NCBI GenBank assembly: GCA_903826865.1 | Contig: CAIKGD010000078.1 | Coordinates: forward strand, 1 to 48,482 | From: an uncultured Verrucomicrobiota bacterium | GTDB taxonomy: Bacteria; Verrucomicrobiota; Kiritimatiellia; Kiritimatiellales; Tichowtungiaceae | DNA: 48,482 bases | Reading direction: 5' to 3' | In this document: piece after piece, positions 7,717 to 14,080 of the stretch | Numbering within the stretch: the first letter of the stretch is position 1 | Layout of the letters: the number at the start of each line of letters is the position of its first letter | Translations under genes and position numbers: made by a program | The notes under the pieces: model-generated | The model's input: the letters and a program-made list of their open reading frames with translations, nothing else | Told to the model about the DNA's origin: nothing | The model's database searches: none

Positions 7717-8619
7717 CTAAAATGGGGCGGCGGTTCCGATTTTGGTGTTAATGGCGGCTTCGGCGATGGACCGCCCGTCGATCAGAACCGGCTGTTTGCG
7801 CACACGCCAGACACGCCGTTTGGTTTTGGCCACCATATTGTGCCCGGAAACAAAGAAAAGAAGCTTTTCTTCAAGCTTGGCCAGCACCCACATCAGCGGA
7901 TAGACCAGCGTGGCAAAGGCATTCAGCTTGGTGTAGTGATAAAACTGCCCGGTACCGGTGTTTTCTCCGGGCATGTTATAGGCTCCGCCGGTCATTTTAT
8001 TGGCGGCCGCCTCGCAAAGCAGTCCGGGCAATTCAACGCAACAGGTAGAATAGGAATCCGTTTCGGGCACATCGAAACCGTCTTTGAGCACTTCAAACAA
8101 TTCGCCGCTGGTGTAACCGGGGCGCTCGAGCCCTTTGGCGTGCCAGGAAAGTCCCACTATAGAGCGAACCGGGCAGCTACCCAGACAGAACCCCATCTTG
8201 CGGGCAGTGGTGACCACCAGGCGTCCGTCCGGTTTCAGCACGCGGTGACATTCTTTGATAAATGCATAGTCGTCGCGGACGCGTTCCAGCGCATCCACAA
8301 TCACCACCACATCATAGGTTCCGTCGGACTCCTGAATGGCAGTTCCCTGGAAAATTTCGACTTGATCATCCACAAACCAGTCCAGCGAGGCTTTGGCGGC
8401 ATTAGAGAGCACCAGCGTTTTCCAGCGGCCCCCGCCTTCACGCAACCGGGCGCTGATAACGCCGTCGCCGGCAGTAATCTCAAGTCCGTTCTGATTCGTC
8501 GTAATACCGATCAGTTCTTTGATTTTGCGAAGCCGCATCTGCCGCCGGACAGAACGTTTGAATAGTTTTTCCTGCCAGCGAACCACTTCATTGCGCAAAT
8601 TATCATCCATAGCTTTCAT
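7717..8619 (-). CDS. Class I SAM-dependent methyltransferase (UbiE/type 11-like)
   Basis: This protein has 300 residues. A methyltransferase core runs from GLEITAGDGVISARL (SAM loop) through TYDVVVIVDALERVRDDYAF to ECHRVLKPDGRLVVTTA, the usual motif IV/post-motif pattern of type 11 methyltransferases. The C-terminus has a hydrophobic stretch (NAFATLVYPLMWVLAKLEE) and a basic tail, suggesting membrane association. The substrate is unknown. The open frame extends far upstream through the divergent terC gene, but codon content there is not protein-like. I chose ATG 8619; ATG 8610 is also possible. It lies upstream of rpmH on the same strand, with 76 bp between. Confidence 0.8.
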   Translation of the reverse strand: MKAMDDNLRNEVVRWQEKLFKRSVRRQMRLRKIKELIGITTNQNGLEITAGDGVISARLREGGGRWKTLVLSNAAKASLDWFVDDQVEIFQGTAIQESDGTYDVVVIVDALERVRDDYAFIKECHRVLKPDGRLVVTTARKMGFCLGSCPVRSIVGLSWHAKGLERPGYTSGELFEVLKDGFDVPETDSYSTCCVELPGLLCEAAANKMTGGAYNMPGENTGTGQFYHYTKLNAFATLVYPLMWVLAKLEEKLLFFVSGHNMVAKTKRRVWRVRKQPVLIDGRSIAEAAINTKIGTAAPF

Positions 8620-8627
8620 GGGGGCGA

Positions 8628-8655
8628 AGTATAGGCATAACCCTAACAGGCGCAA
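8628..8655 (-). promoter_or_regulatory. Candidate promoter of the methyltransferase gene
   Basis: On the minus strand TTGCGC (8655-8650), a 16-nt spacer and TATACT (8633-8628, five of six consensus bases) precede the ATG at 8619 by only eight bases. If this is used, the transcript would be leaderless or nearly so. Confidence 0.4.
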
Positions 8656-8772
8656 AGAGAAAAAAGATTCCCTGTAGAGTGCAAACGCCGGCACGGCACA
8701 AGCCGCTTTCAAATTGACAGAACCCGACCCTGTTTCCACACTCTGCCGCAACAAATACGAAAACACACAACC

Positions 8773-9687
8773 ATGAATATCTTCCCCCTCATTTTTACCG
8801 TTATCGGACTGGGCCTGTTCGAAACCATCACCAGCGTCGATAACGCTATCATCAACGCCGAAGTACTCTCCACCATGCAGACTAAAGCACGGCGCTGGTT
8901 CCTCGTCTGGGGACTGTTGATCGCCGTCTTTCTTGTCCGCGGACTGCTGCCGTGGATCATTATTTGGTCCACAATGCCGGCGCTTGGGCCGATCGGCGCG
9001 CTGACAGCGACGTTCAGCGGCGACGCCTCCGTCGTCGAGGCCGTCGAAAAAGCGGCGCCGACACTCCTGATCGGCGGCGGCACCTTCCTGCTGTTTCTGT
9101 TTCTTCACTGGCTGTTCATCGAACCCAAGAACTACGGACTCGCCGGAGAAGCGTTCTTCCAGAAACAGGGCGTCTGGTTCTTCGCCATCGTCGCCGTCCT
9201 GCTCGCCGTTCTCGTCCGGTTCGCGCTGAAGATCAATCCGGCGATGGCGTTCGGCGCAGTCGTCGGCTCGACAGCCTTTTTCATCACCCACGGCTTCCGG
9301 GAACACGCAGCGCACGCTGAAAAAAACCTGATGAAGAACGGGCTCTCAGACTGGAGTAAAATTCTCTACCTCGAAGTCATCGACGCCACCTTCTCTATCG
9401 ACGGCGTACTGGGCGCATTCGCCTTCACGCTCTCCGTGCCGCTGATCCTGCTCGGCAACGGACTGGGCGCGCTGGTCGTCCGCCAGCTGACCATCGGCAA
9501 CGTTGACCGGATCAAAAAATATCTCTACCTGAAAAACGGCGCGATGTACTCGGTGCTGTTCCTCGGCCTCTTTATGGTTATGGAAAGCTTCGGCTTCCAC
9601 CTGCCCGTATGGCTCTCGCCGCTTATGACCTGCGGCGTCGTCGGCTTCTTCTTTATTAAATCCAAAACCGCACTCAGGAATATCTGA
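8773..9687 (+). CDS. TerC/DUF475-family integral membrane protein
   Basis: This 304-residue protein has eight or nine hydrophobic segments. Acidic motifs within membrane helices are typical of the TerC/Alx superfamily: FETITSVDNAIINA near residue 17 and LEVIDATFSIDGVLGA near residue 200. The two motifs are the usual paired metal-coordinating repeats. The family is associated with metal-ion export and tellurite resistance, and with manganese homeostasis in characterised members; the ion here is not evident. No Shine-Dalgarno is visible before the ATG. A possible -35 TTGACA lies at 8714-8719. The next gene starts 2 bp downstream. Confidence 0.88.
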   Translation: MNIFPLIFTVIGLGLFETITSVDNAIINAEVLSTMQTKARRWFLVWGLLIAVFLVRGLLPWIIIWSTMPALGPIGALTATFSGDASVVEAVEKAAPTLLIGGGTFLLFLFLHWLFIEPKNYGLAGEAFFQKQGVWFFAIVAVLLAVLVRFALKINPAMAFGAVVGSTAFFITHGFREHAAHAEKNLMKNGLSDWSKILYLEVIDATFSIDGVLGAFAFTLSVPLILLGNGLGALVVRQLTIGNVDRIKKYLYLKNGAMYSVLFLGLFMVMESFGFHLPVWLSPLMTCGVVGFFFIKSKTALRNI

Positions 9688-9689
9688 AC

Positions 9690-10046
9690 ATGCACAACAG
9701 AATCCAGTGGACGGTTTTTATTTTGTTGCTGTGCAGCGCCGGTGCCGGGTTCGCTCAGAGCGTCTATTACGGTGTCACCGACCGCTGCCATTATCCCGGT
9801 TACGGCCCCGGCTGGTGGCACGATTACGATAGATACCCCAATGAATACCGCTGCACCGTCGGGGTTTCCGATCAAATCCCCCCGGTCCGCAAAAAAGAGG
9901 AACTCGAACCTGTCAAAAAATATCCGGTCGATAATCCGTTACGATCCCGTCTCGACCAGCGTATGACCGCCATAGAGTCTTCCGGATTTGTAAACACCAA
10001 CAAGGTTCAGATGGAAATCGTTCCCGGCCTCGCGCCGAAAAATTAA
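9690..10046 (+). CDS. Small secreted protein of unknown function
   Basis: This 118-residue protein has a clear signal peptide, HNRIQWTVFILLLCSAGAGFA, with a likely AQS cleavage near residue 23. The mature part is rich in Tyr, Pro, Gly and Trp at first (RCHYPGYGPGWWHDYDRYP), then charged (RKKEELEPVKK). It has two cysteines that could pair. I recognise no domain. It starts 2 bp after terC and 13 bp before the flavoprotein gene, so it is probably cotranscribed with both. Confidence 0.6.
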   Translation: MHNRIQWTVFILLLCSAGAGFAQSVYYGVTDRCHYPGYGPGWWHDYDRYPNEYRCTVGVSDQIPPVRKKEELEPVKKYPVDNPLRSRLDQRMTAIESSGFVNTNKVQMEIVPGLAPKN

Positions 10047-10059
10047 AAAGGAGTCCACC

Positions 10060-10671
10060 ATGAAAGTCGTCGCATTCAACGGCAGTCCGCGCAAAGGCGG
10101 CAACACGGAATTCCTGCTGAAGACCGCCCTCAAGGAACTGGAAGCGGAAGGAATTGAAACCGAGCTGATTCAGGTAGGTGGACAGATGCTGCGCGGCTGT
10201 ACCGCCTGCTGCTGGTGCCGCGACTCCGGCGAAAAACGCTGTGTGATCAACAACGACCCGCTCAACGGATACATCAATAAAATGCGTGAGGCAGACGGCA
10301 TCCTGCTCGGCTCGCCAACCTATTTCGCCGATCTGACCTCGGAAATGAAAGCGCTGATCGACCGATCCGGTTATGTTTTGCGCCCGGGCATGGAATTGCG
10401 CCGTAAAGTCGGCGCCGGCATCGTCACCGCTCGACGCGGCGGATCAATCCACACCTTCGACTCGCTCAACCACTTTTTCCTGATCAATGAAATGCTGGTG
10501 GTCGGCTCCTGCTACTGGAACGACGGCTACGGCGGCCCTGTCGGTGCCGTGGAAACCGGTGACGCCGAAGGCGTCAAAACCGCCCAGATTCTCGGACGGA
10601 ACATGGCCTGGACACTCAAAAAACTTCACGCCTTATTTTTACCGGAGTTTGGAAAAGATATCGACGGATAA
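10060..10671 (+). CDS. NADPH-dependent FMN reductase / iron-sulfur flavoprotein family
   Basis: This 203-residue flavodoxin-like protein has FNGSPRKGGNTEFLLKTAL at residues 5-23, the FMN phosphate loop. GCTACCWCRDSGEKRCVI (47-64) is a Cys cluster like those of archaeal and bacterial iron-sulfur flavoproteins, and GILLGSPTYFADLTSEMKAL is the second flavin-contact motif. It likely transfers electrons or reduces flavin or quinones in the cytoplasm; the physiological acceptor is unknown. An AAAAGGAG ribosome site precedes the ATG. The Cys spacing is not the full [4Fe-4S] pattern that I can confirm. Confidence 0.85.
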   Translation: MKVVAFNGSPRKGGNTEFLLKTALKELEAEGIETELIQVGGQMLRGCTACCWCRDSGEKRCVINNDPLNGYINKMREADGILLGSPTYFADLTSEMKALIDRSGYVLRPGMELRRKVGAGIVTARRGGSIHTFDSLNHFFLINEMLVVGSCYWNDGYGGPVGAVETGDAEGVKTAQILGRNMAWTLKKLHALFLPEFGKDIDG

Positions 10672-10695
10672 AAACCGTCATTGTAGTTTACAGCC

Positions 10696-10998
10696 ATGCA
10701 AAACAGACAGGACATCATGGCACTGCTGAAAGCCAGCCTACCGGAACTCCACCGGGAGTTCGGGGTGAAGACGCTTGGCGTTTTCGGCTCTTTTGCCCGC
10801 GATGAAGTCAGGCCGAATAGCGACCTTGACCTGCTGGTTGAATTTGAACGCCCGATCGGCCTGCGTTTTGTCGAATTCACCGAGCGGCTGGAGAAAATTG
10901 TCTCCCGCTCCGTTGACGTACTGACAAAAGCCGGAGTCGAAAGCATCCGCCAGCCCGAAATCGCCCGAAGCATCCAAAACAGCATCGTTTATGTCTGA
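10696..10998 (+). CDS. MntA-type minimal nucleotidyltransferase (antitoxin of HepT)
   Basis: This 100-residue protein has the nucleotidyltransferase signature [20 protein letters not shown], matching GSX10DXD. MntA-type proteins inactivate the HepT RNase partner by adding AMPs to a tyrosine near its active site. Its stop overlaps the start of the hepT-like gene by 8 bp, the standard arrangement for this type VII toxin-antitoxin pair. It lies 24 bp after the flavoprotein gene, so readthrough from that operon is possible. Confidence 0.88.
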   Translation: MQNRQDIMALLKASLPELHREFGVKTLGVFGSFARDEVRPNSDLDLLVEFERPIGLRFVEFTERLEKIVSRSVDVLTKAGVESIRQPEIARSIQNSIVYV

Positions 10999-11323
10999 AC
11001 GGACAGAAAAAGCCTTTCTGCGCGATATGCTCGAAGCCGCCGAACGCGCCTGCGAGTACTGCTGGAATATGGACTACGACGCCTTCCTCCACGATGGACG
11101 CACGCAGGATGCTGTCGTCCGGAACATCGAGATTCTCGGCGAGGCCGCAAAAAATATTTCTGAGCCGCTCCGCACTAACCACCCGGACATTCCGTGGAAA
11201 AATATTGCCGGAATGCGCGACAAACTGATCCACGACTATTTCGGTGTAAACTTTGATGTTGTCTGGGCCGTTGTGCAAACCGATCTCCCGCCGCTGATTT
11301 TGCAACTAAAGTCCATTTCGTAG
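10991..11323 (+). CDS. HepT-like ribonuclease (DUF86 toxin)
   Basis: This 110-residue helical protein of the DUF86/HepT family has the RX4HXY active-site motif intact as [12 protein letters not shown] near residue 76, plus [15 protein letters not shown] and the terminal [13 protein letters not shown] segment. Family members are HEPN RNases inhibited by MntA through modification of the motif tyrosine, which is present here. The pair appears complete and probably functional. Downstream lies a repeat-rich convergent spacer. Confidence 0.88.
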   Translation: MSERTEKAFLRDMLEAAERACEYCWNMDYDAFLHDGRTQDAVVRNIEILGEAAKNISEPLRTNHPDIPWKNIAGMRDKLIHDYFGVNFDVVWAVVQTDLPPLILQLKSIS

Positions 11324-11343
11324 CCCTCTCGAAATCTCACCGC

Positions 11344-11399
11344 TTCCAATAATTGGAACCGGCGCGGCCGGTCGCTTCAATTTTTTCCAAAGCTTGAAA
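11344..11399. repeat. Composite palindromic repeat with GC hairpin in convergent spacer
   Basis: TTCCAATAATTGGAA (11344-11358) is a perfect palindrome with a 3-nt centre. It runs into ACCGGC-GCG-GCCGGT (11358-11372), a perfect 6-bp hairpin, and a run of six T follows at 11381-11386. A degenerate second copy, TTCCAA-AGC-TTGAAA, lies at 11385-11399. The hairpin plus T-run could terminate the hepT transcript from the left. Confidence 0.6.
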
Positions 11400-11477
11400 C
11401 CTGCGCCGCCAACGTTGCGCGTCACTCTGAGTGGGCGGTGTTCGAGATAGAGTGAGTGCGGTGATCCTGTATTTTTC

Positions 11478-12074
11478 CTATTTCATTCTCTTGTAGTACA
11501 ATATACCAAGACCAAGCATGATGACCTCCATCGTAATGTCAAACGGTGTAATCGGCATTTGGCGCAGTAACGTCTCGGCAACACCAGCAACAATCAGGAT
11601 CGTTTGAAGATAGACCGACCATTTACGCATGGTCCAGTAGCCGTAGAATTGGAGTACATCCAGCGCGTTGCTAAAGAATAAATACGGGAGGTAGTATGCC
11701 CCAACTCGTGCAGCACGGGCTACGTATGCATCGCTTTGAAACACCAAGAAACCGATGAGGCAGAAATAGCCGAGGACGTCAAAAACGCAACATAGGGTAA
11801 TAAGTATAGGTCGACCTGATTTGGATGAGTCATCGTATCTTTTATGATTCTGATATTCATCTATCAATCTGCCTGCGACCTCTTGATCTGCATTATTTAC
11901 CCACACTTCCGGCCAAACTTCTTCTGGAGAATCTTCAGCTAACACTACGGATCCCAGTCCCGCAATATAGGTGGCATCTTTGTTTTTGACGTCAGCTGTA
12001 ATTCCATTCTTTTCGAGAATGGATCTAACAAATTCACAAATTGTGATATTGGGCGCTGAGAATACTTTTTTCAT
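11478..12074 (-). CDS. DUF2007-like domain plus membrane segments, function unknown
   Basis: This protein has 198 residues. The first 75 or so resemble the DUF2007 'putative signal transducing protein' fold (KKVFSAPNITICEFVRSILE, then LEKNGITADVKN, then WPEVWVNNADQEVAGRLI). The rest has about four hydrophobic segments, such as ILITLCCVFDVLGYFCLIGF and YLQTILIVAGVAETLL, so the protein is predicted to sit in the inner membrane. Codon use is less GC-rich than its neighbours, suggesting later acquisition. It stands alone between two repeat-bearing spacers and has no obvious Shine-Dalgarno. The domain call is moderate; no function can be assigned. Confidence 0.6.
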   Translation of the reverse strand: MKKVFSAPNITICEFVRSILEKNGITADVKNKDATYIAGLGSVVLAEDSPEEVWPEVWVNNADQEVAGRLIDEYQNHKRYDDSSKSGRPILITLCCVFDVLGYFCLIGFLVFQSDAYVARAARVGAYYLPYLFFSNALDVLQFYGYWTMRKWSVYLQTILIVAGVAETLLRQMPITPFDITMEVIMLGLGILYYKRMK

Positions 12075-12178
12075 TTTTTAGTACAGAACGTTGTTTGGGC
12101 ATCACAACGGAATTTCTGACGCCAAATTGCGGAAAGCGTAGTCTGTCGTGACGGCTTCGTCAAATTTGGAGGAAACGT

Positions 12179-12193
12179 TTCCAAACATTGGAA
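12179..12193. repeat. Perfect TTCCAA-N3-TTGGAA palindrome
   Basis: TTCCAAACATTGGAA is a second perfect member of the palindromic family also seen at 11344. The left arm also belongs to GGAAACGTTTCC (12171-12182), a perfect 12-bp palindrome, so two symmetric sites overlap. It lies about 105 bp upstream of the divergently placed DUF2007-like gene start and downstream of rsmB. Confidence 0.6.
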
Positions 12194-12227
12194 CCCAACA
12201 ATCCGCCAATCCATCAATCCACTAATT

Positions 12228-12283
12228 CCGCTCTGACGAACAGGGCTGCATACAGCCATCGGTGCCGGATTTCGGCGGGAAGA
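12228..12283 (-). pseudogene. Decayed duplicate of the 3' end of rsmB
   Basis: The 56 bases here align with 12384-12440, the last codons of rsmB, at roughly 80 percent identity by eye. Both share CCGCTCTGA at one end and TTCGGCGGGAAGA at the other. In the copy the frame is broken, giving a different terminal peptide. A three-hairpin repeat lies exactly between the two copies. Confidence 0.65.
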
Positions 12284-12291
12284 ATCCAATA

Positions 12292-12372
12292 TGGAGTGCG
12301 GCAGCTTGCTGCCGCCTTAGCCAGCCGAAGCTTGCTTCGGCAAACAAAGCGCAGGCGAGCCTGCGCACTCCA
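12292..12372. repeat. Three-hairpin palindromic element (REP/BIME-like)
   Basis: Three perfect 8-bp stems follow one another: GCGGCAGC-TT-GCTGCCGC (12298-12315), GCCGAAGC-TT-GCTTCGGC (12324-12341) and GCGCAGGC-GA-GCCTGCGC (12349-12366). They are enclosed by TGGAGTGCG (12292-12300) and CGCACTCCA (12364-12372). The 81-bp unit could fold into a cloverleaf-like structure. Similar GC-rich units are, to my knowledge, frequent in Verrucomicrobial genomes and may be mobilised by RAYT-type enzymes. No such gene is in this window. Confidence 0.75.
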
Positions 12373-12378
12373 AACGGG

Positions 12379-13650
12379 TTACTCCGCTCTGATGAGCAGC
12401 GCGGCATAAGCGCCGTCGGTGCCGGTTTTCGGCGGGAAGAGGCGTTTGGCTTTGACGAGGCGGAATTCTTTGTGTTCGCGCGCCCAGCGGCTGACCAGTT
12501 CTTCGTTTTCTTCCACTTCAAGACTGCAGGTGCTGTAAACCATCCGTCCGCCGGCCTTCACGCATTTCGACATGGCGGTGAGAATCTGCCACTGGGTTTT
12601 CTTGAGCAGTTCGATGCGCTCGCGGTTGATCCGCCAGCGGGCGTCCACGCGGCGGCGCAGTACGCCGGTATTCAGGCACGGCACGTCGAGCAGAATGGCG
12701 TCGAACATTTTTCCAGCCATTGGAAGACCCTTGGCGGCGTCGCCTTTGAGAATCTGCACAAAGTCCCAGCCGGTGCGGGTGATGGTGTCCTTGAGCGTAT
12801 CAAGCCGGTCGTCGTAAACATCCATGGCGACCAGTTCGCCCTTCCCTTCCATCATTCCGGCGATCATGGCGGTTTTGCCGCCGGGCGCGGCGCAGGCGTC
12901 GAGTACGGATTCGCCCGGCCGCGGATCAAGCAGTTCGACAGAAACCGAGGTGGCCGGATCCTGAACGACAAACCAGCCGTCGCCGTAGCCCGGAACTTTC
13001 GTCACCGGCACGCCGCGCGGGAGAATCAGAAATGTTTCCGGACTTTGGAACGGATGCGGTATGACGTCGATTCCGGCGGCTTTCAGAGCTTTCTTGAACT
13101 CCGCCGGCGAAATACGGGCAGGCTCGACGCGGAGAATTGTTTCGGCGGGCTGATTGTTCCATTCGCAGAGCTGAAGCGTATCGCGCTCGCCGTATTGTTT
13201 GACCCAGCGATGAATGAGCTGTTCGGGGTGCGAAAGGCGGATATCGTCGGGCTGCTTTTTCAGATTCAGCAGAATAGCCGCCTTCTCTTCCTGCACGTTG
13301 CGCAGGACGGCGTTGACCATGCCCGATGCGCGCAGGGCGTCTTTATGGCGGCGGCTCTTAATCGCCTCAACGGTTTCGTGAACGGCGGCGAATTCTTCGA
13401 CGTTGTCCATAAAGCAGAGCTGGTAGACGCCGACATGCAGGGCGGCGAGAATGAAGTCTTCCGGGCGGCGCGGAATAAATTTCTGTTCAATGTATTCCAG
13501 AGCCAGCTTGCGGCGGATGACGCCGTAAACCAGTTCGGTGACAAAGGCGCGGTCATCCGTCACCTCGGCAAGCTGACGGTCCGGAAAGCTTTCACTTTCA
13601 ATCCAGCGGGTGATGATTTCGGCGGCGACAAGACGACTGTTTTTCTTCAT
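12379..13650 (-). CDS. rsmB: 16S rRNA (cytosine-C5)-methyltransferase, RsmB/Sun family
   Basis: This protein has 423 residues with two parts. Residues about 1-130 resemble the NusB-like RNA-binding domain (ELVYGVIRRKLALEYIEQKF). The C-terminal RsmB/NOL1 catalytic domain has VLDACAAPGGKTAMIAG as the SAM loop, LLDVPCLNTGVLRR with the PC cysteine, and GGRMVYSTCSLEVEENEELV with the TCS catalytic cysteine. It methylates C967 of 16S rRNA in characterised homologues. The annotation follows the full-length frame ending at the TAA at 12379. Its last 57 bp are duplicated downstream around a repeat element. It is divergent from the ArsR operon. Confidence 0.93.
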   Translation of the reverse strand: MKKNSRLVAAEIITRWIESESFPDRQLAEVTDDRAFVTELVYGVIRRKLALEYIEQKFIPRRPEDFILAALHVGVYQLCFMDNVEEFAAVHETVEAIKSRRHKDALRASGMVNAVLRNVQEEKAAILLNLKKQPDDIRLSHPEQLIHRWVKQYGERDTLQLCEWNNQPAETILRVEPARISPAEFKKALKAAGIDVIPHPFQSPETFLILPRGVPVTKVPGYGDGWFVVQDPATSVSVELLDPRPGESVLDACAAPGGKTAMIAGMMEGKGELVAMDVYDDRLDTLKDTITRTGWDFVQILKGDAAKGLPMAGKMFDAILLDVPCLNTGVLRRRVDARWRINRERIELLKKTQWQILTAMSKCVKAGGRMVYSTCSLEVEENEELVSRWAREHKEFRLVKAKRLFPPKTGTDGAYAALLIRAE

Positions 13651-13674
13651 AGGGGAAAGCAGTGAACCGGAATG

Positions 13675-13689
13675 TTCCGATGATTGGAA
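13675..13689. repeat. TTCCAA-N3-TTGGAA type palindrome, one mismatch
   Basis: TTCCGATGATTGGAA differs from the perfect palindrome by one base. It lies in the divergent spacer between rsmB and arsR, 25 bp before the -35 of the arsR promoter, and may be a repeat rather than a regulatory site. Confidence 0.45.
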
Positions 13690-13713
13690 GTCCAGTCCAA
13701 CCGATTTTATATA

Positions 13714-13741
13714 TTGACATATTATTATTTTTTAATATGTT
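13714..13741 (+). promoter_or_regulatory. Promoter and overlapping operator of the ArsR efflux operon
   Basis: TTGACA (13714-13719, perfect -35) is followed 16 nt later by TATGTT (13736-13741). Overlapping both are perfect 8-bp inverted arms, ACATATTA (13717-13724) and TAATATGT (13733-13740), 8 nt apart. This AT-rich symmetry is typical of ArsR-family operators, and occupancy would block RNA polymerase. The ATG at 13748 lies six bases past the -10, so the transcript would start at or very near the codon. Confidence 0.7.
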
Positions 13742-13747
13742 GGCGGC

Positions 13748-14080
13748 ATGAACTCAGAAAAAAACTGTATCCGGCAGCGCCGCCTGAAAGTCGAAGCGCT
13801 GGAACGCGCCGCACAAACGCTGAAAATGCTGGCGCATCCGCAACGCCTGCGTATCATTGAACTCCTCGAACGTGATCGGGAGGTTCCAGTGTACACTCTG
13901 ATCGAAGCAACCGGTTTTCCGCAGGCGGTGGTTTCTCAGCATCTGAACCTGATGCGCCGCGTCGGCCTGCTGACGGCCCGCCGCCAAGGCAAAGAAATGT
14001 GGTATTCCATCACCGATCCGCGCGCCCTTTCCATTCTCAACTGTATCTGCACTCACTGTTCAAAAGGAGACTTCGAATGA
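13748..14080 (+). CDS. ArsR-family transcriptional regulator with C-terminal Cys cluster
   Basis: This 110-residue winged-helix protein has TLKMLAHPQRLRIIELLERD, then FPQAVVSQHLNLMRRVGLL as recognition helix and VRRQGKEMWYS-like wing residues (ARRQGKEMWYSITD). The classical ELCVCDL metal site is absent. Instead there are cysteines at 99, 101 and 104 (NCICTHC) and one at residue 7, which could bind a metal or act as a thiol switch. It heads the efflux operon; its stop overlaps the tolC-like start by four bases (ATGA). Autorepression is supported by the palindrome at its promoter. Confidence 0.88.
   Translation: MNSEKNCIRQRRLKVEALERAAQTLKMLAHPQRLRIIELLERDREVPVYTLIEATGFPQAVVSQHLNLMRRVGLLTARRQGKEMWYSITDPRALSILNCICTHCSKGDFE

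Noticed and set aside
8620-9315. N-terminal extension of the methyltransferase to 532 codons
   Set aside because: The added part is antisense to terC and rich in Asp/Gly/Gln without fold-like pattern; the promoter-like TATACT lies inside it.
12292-12372. CRISPR-like array from the three hairpins
   Set aside because: Each stem has a different sequence and there are no constant repeats with spacers or cas genes.
12262-13665. A 467-codon open frame on the plus strand
   Set aside because: Antisense shadow of rsmB, whose SAM and cysteine motifs are clear on the minus strand.
13999-14076. Upstream extension of the TolC-like frame
   Set aside because: The ATG at 14077 overlaps the arsR stop, has AAAGGAG ahead and begins a proper signal peptide.
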